Origin: an uncultured Pelagibacteraceae bacterium
GTDB lineage: Bacteria > Pseudomonadota > Alphaproteobacteria > Pelagibacterales > Pelagibacteraceae
Assembly: GCA_902599575.1 (NCBI GenBank)
Contig: CACKFS010000005.1
Coordinates: forward strand, 1 to 50,074
Length of the DNA stretch: 50,074 bases
Direction of reading: 5' to 3'
A program made the position numbers and the translations under genes. This document shows positions 47,548 to 50,074 of the stretch, one piece after another; position 1 is the first letter of the stretch; the number at the start of each line of letters is the position of its first letter. The notes beneath the pieces were generated by a model, which searched no databases, was not told the DNA's origin, and saw nothing but the letters and a program-made list of their open reading frames with translations.

Positions 47548-49986
47548 ATGAAAATTCCAGGTTCAGCAAAGGTTGTTGTTATTGGTGGTGGGGTAGTTGG
47601 ATGCTCATGCGCTTATCATTTAGCAAAGTTTGGTTGGAAAGATGTCATTCTTTTAGAAAGGGATAAACTTACATCTGGAACTACTTGGCATGCAGCAGGT
47701 TTAGTAAGTCAATTAGGGCCATCTGCAACAATTACAAAAATTAGAAAGTATTCTTTAGATCTTTATAAGGAACTTGAAAAAAAAGTAGATCATTCAGCAG
47801 GACTTAGATTAAACGGTGCAATGTCAATTGCCCAAGAAGAGGGGAGATGGCAGGAATTAAAAAGGCAAGCAACTACTGCTCAACTTTATGATGTCAATGT
47901 TCAAATTTTAAATAAAGATGAAATCAAAGACAAAGTTCCCTTAATCAAAAATGATGATTTATTAGGTGGCATTCTTATGCCAGGCGATGGTGCAGGGGAT
48001 CCATCCGGGATTACGCAATTACTTGCAAAAGCTGCAAAAGCAGAAGGCGCTAAAATTTTTGAAGATTCTCCTGTTGAAGACATACTAGTTAAAAATAAAA
48101 GAATAGAAGGCGTTGTCGTTAATGGTCAAAAAATAGAATGTGAATATATTGTTTTAGCAACTGGGATGTGGTCAAGACAAATTGGTGAAAAATTAGGTGT
48201 AAGTATTCCATTATATCCTGCTGAACATTTTTATGTAATTACAGAGCCAATAAAAGAAGTTCCAAAAGATTTACCAGTAATAAGAGATTTTGACAGCAGA
48301 ACTTATATAAAAGAAGACGCTGGCAAATTATTATTAGGTATTTTTGAGGGAAAATCCATTCCTGCATTTGATAAAACTAATAAAGTTCCTGAAGACTTTT
48401 CTTTTGGTGAATTTCCAGAAAATTTTGAACATTTTGAGCCTTACTTAACAGCATGTATGAAAAGATTTCCAATATTAGAAAAAGTTGGCATTAGAAAATT
48501 TTTTGCAGGTCCAGAATCTTTTACACCAGATACAAATACACTACTTGGTGAAGTTCCTGAGGTAAAAAACTTTTTCGTTTGTTGTGGATTAAATAGTATT
48601 GGAATAGCAAGTGCTGGTGGAGTTGGCAAAGTTACAGCTGAATGGTTAATGAATGGTCATATCAATGAAGATATATTTAGTTATGATATAAAAAGATTTC
48701 AAAAATTTCATTCAGAAATAAATTTTATTAAAGAAAGAGTTACTGAAACGCTTGGAGATTTATATGGAATGCATTGGCCATACAAACAACACAATACATC
48801 AAGGAATGTTATAACACTTCCTTATCATGATGAATTAAAAAAACATGGTGCATGTTTTGGTGTTTCAGGCGGATATGAAAGACCGATGTGGTTTTCAAAA
48901 GATGAAAAAAATAAAGATTATGAATATAGTTACAACTATCAAAATTGGTATCCAAGTGCAGAATTTGAAACAAAAAATGCAAGAACTAATGTTGGATTAT
49001 TTGAACTTTCACCTTTTTCAAAATTCGATTTGAAAGGAGAAAAAGTTCACCAAGAATTACAAATGTTATGCACCGCTAATATAAAAGATATACCAGGTTC
49101 TATTAAATACACTCAAATGCTGAACAAAGATGGAGGAATTGAAGCTGATTTAACTGTTATCTGTATTGATAAAAATTATTTTAGAGTAGTAAGTTCAGCT
49201 GCTAATCGTGAAAGAGATAAATTTCATATTTTAAAACATATTTCAAATGAAATAGACTTTAAGGATGTAACTGAAGAATATTGTTGTTTAGGTTTATTTG
49301 GGCCTAAAAGTAGAGAAATGATATCTTCAATTAGTAATAGTGATTTTTCAAAAGATAACTTTAAATTTGCAACTGCAAAAGAAGTTGAAATATCAAATGT
49401 GAAAGTATGGGCTCAAAGGATATCTTATGTTGGAGAATTGGGCTATGAATTATATGTCAAAAAAGACAATGCAAAAAAACTATTTGAAACTTTAGTATCT
49501 GAGGGGAAAAAATACAATCTATCTTTATGTGGTATGCATGCAATGGATATTATGAGAATGGAGTCTGGCTACGTGCATTGGGGCCATGACATATCTCCTG
49601 AAGAAAACCAATTTGAGGCTGGACTTAATTTTGCAATTAGCTTTAAAAAAAATACTAATTTTATTGGAAGAGAAGTTTTAGAGAAAATCAAAGATAAAAA
49701 TACTAATAAAAAACTTAAAATGATCATTTTAGAAAATTCTAAACCTGGAGAACCTCTTCTGCTACATGATGAACCTATATTTTTTAAAAACAAGATTGTT
49801 GGAAGAACCACATCAGGAAACTTCTCATTTAATTTTAACAAAAACCTTGCTTTTGGCTACATTAACTCCGGGATGAGCCATCAGGAGATTGAAAATTCAG
49901 AGTTTGAGATAGAAGTTGAGAAGAAAAAGTTTAAAGCCTCAATTTTAAAAAAACCCCTAAATTCAAAAAAACTTTCAGAGCTCTAG
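47548..49986 (+). CDS. FAD-dependent dimethylglycine/sarcosine dehydrogenase-like protein (DAO + GcvT domains)
   Basis: VVVIGGGVVGCSCAYHLAKFGWKDVILLERDKLTSGTTWHAAGLV; C-terminal GcvT-like YVGELGYELYV, MRMESGYVHWGHDISPEENQFEAGL. Confidence 0.9.
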   Translation: MKIPGSAKVVVIGGGVVGCSCAYHLAKFGWKDVILLERDKLTSGTTWHAAGLVSQLGPSATITKIRKYSLDLYKELEKKVDHSAGLRLNGAMSIAQEEGRWQELKRQATTAQLYDVNVQILNKDEIKDKVPLIKNDDLLGGILMPGDGAGDPSGITQLLAKAAKAEGAKIFEDSPVEDILVKNKRIEGVVVNGQKIECEYIVLATGMWSRQIGEKLGVSIPLYPAEHFYVITEPIKEVPKDLPVIRDFDSRTYIKEDAGKLLLGIFEGKSIPAFDKTNKVPEDFSFGEFPENFEHFEPYLTACMKRFPILEKVGIRKFFAGPESFTPDTNTLLGEVPEVKNFFVCCGLNSIGIASAGGVGKVTAEWLMNGHINEDIFSYDIKRFQKFHSEINFIKERVTETLGDLYGMHWPYKQHNTSRNVITLPYHDELKKHGACFGVSGGYERPMWFSKDEKNKDYEYSYNYQNWYPSAEFETKNARTNVGLFELSPFSKFDLKGEKVHQELQMLCTANIKDIPGSIKYTQMLNKDGGIEADLTVICIDKNYFRVVSSAANRERDKFHILKHISNEIDFKDVTEEYCCLGLFGPKSREMISSISNSDFSKDNFKFATAKEVEISNVKVWAQRISYVGELGYELYVKKDNAKKLFETLVSEGKKYNLSLCGMHAMDIMRMESGYVHWGHDISPEENQFEAGLNFAISFKKNTNFIGREVLEKIKDKNTNKKLKMIILENSKPGEPLLLHDEPIFFKNKIVGRTTSGNFSFNFNKNLAFGYINSGMSHQEIENSEFEIEVEKKKFKASILKKPLNSKKLSEL

Positions 49987-50074
49987 GACATTTTGACTCG
50001 AGTAATGACTACAACCCATTTTGAACTTAAAATAATTTGATTATATCACATTGATAGTGTTTAATAAGCTTATG

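Noticed and set aside
48845-49033. 62-aa plus-strand ORF in an alternative frame within the DMGDH-like gene
   Set aside because: Out-of-frame overlap with a strong conserved gene
1-50074. CRISPR arrays, tRNA/rRNA genes, transposons, prophage or restriction/defence systems
   Set aside because: Looked for repeats, integrase/transposase-like ORFs and long non-coding gaps; essentially all gaps are under ~250 bp and nothing supportable was found

Overview
AT-rich, gene-dense 50 kb chromosomal segment that looks like a streamlined marine alphaproteobacterium of the SAR11/Pelagibacter type (inferred from composition, short spacers and gene content). I see no rRNA, tRNA, CRISPR array, transposon or prophage. 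Main blocks: tyrS and anmK; an iscR-sufBCDSUTA Fe-S assembly operon with a near-perfect type 1 IscR box and duplicated Fur-like boxes; glnA; two EamA transporters separated by a parS-like palindrome; an aldehyde dehydrogenase/DUF779/DsrE-like/GYD/aldehyde dehydrogenase block containing a 32-bp perfect palindromic operator; ccdA and methyltransferases; cysK/cysE/ETHE1-like/peroxiredoxin; an alternative oxidase; a beta-propeller autotransporter; a probable sulfonate (taurine / C3-sulfonate) uptake and catabolism region (HisD-like, Pta-like, LDH2-like, tauABC-like, class III aminotransferase, alanine dehydrogenase); two tandem paralogous secreted Cys-containing proteins; and a DMGDH/sarcosine dehydrogenase-like enzyme. 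The strongest unusual items are the TauC-like permease with a ~350-residue N-terminal extension, the Lys/Arg-rich tail in frame with an aldehyde dehydrogenase, the composite operator upstream of the DsrE-like gene, the Fur/IscR control region, a signal peptide encoded upstream of any canonical start codon (possible CTG start), and the tandem secreted paralogs. All family calls are from reading the sequence; no database search was run.
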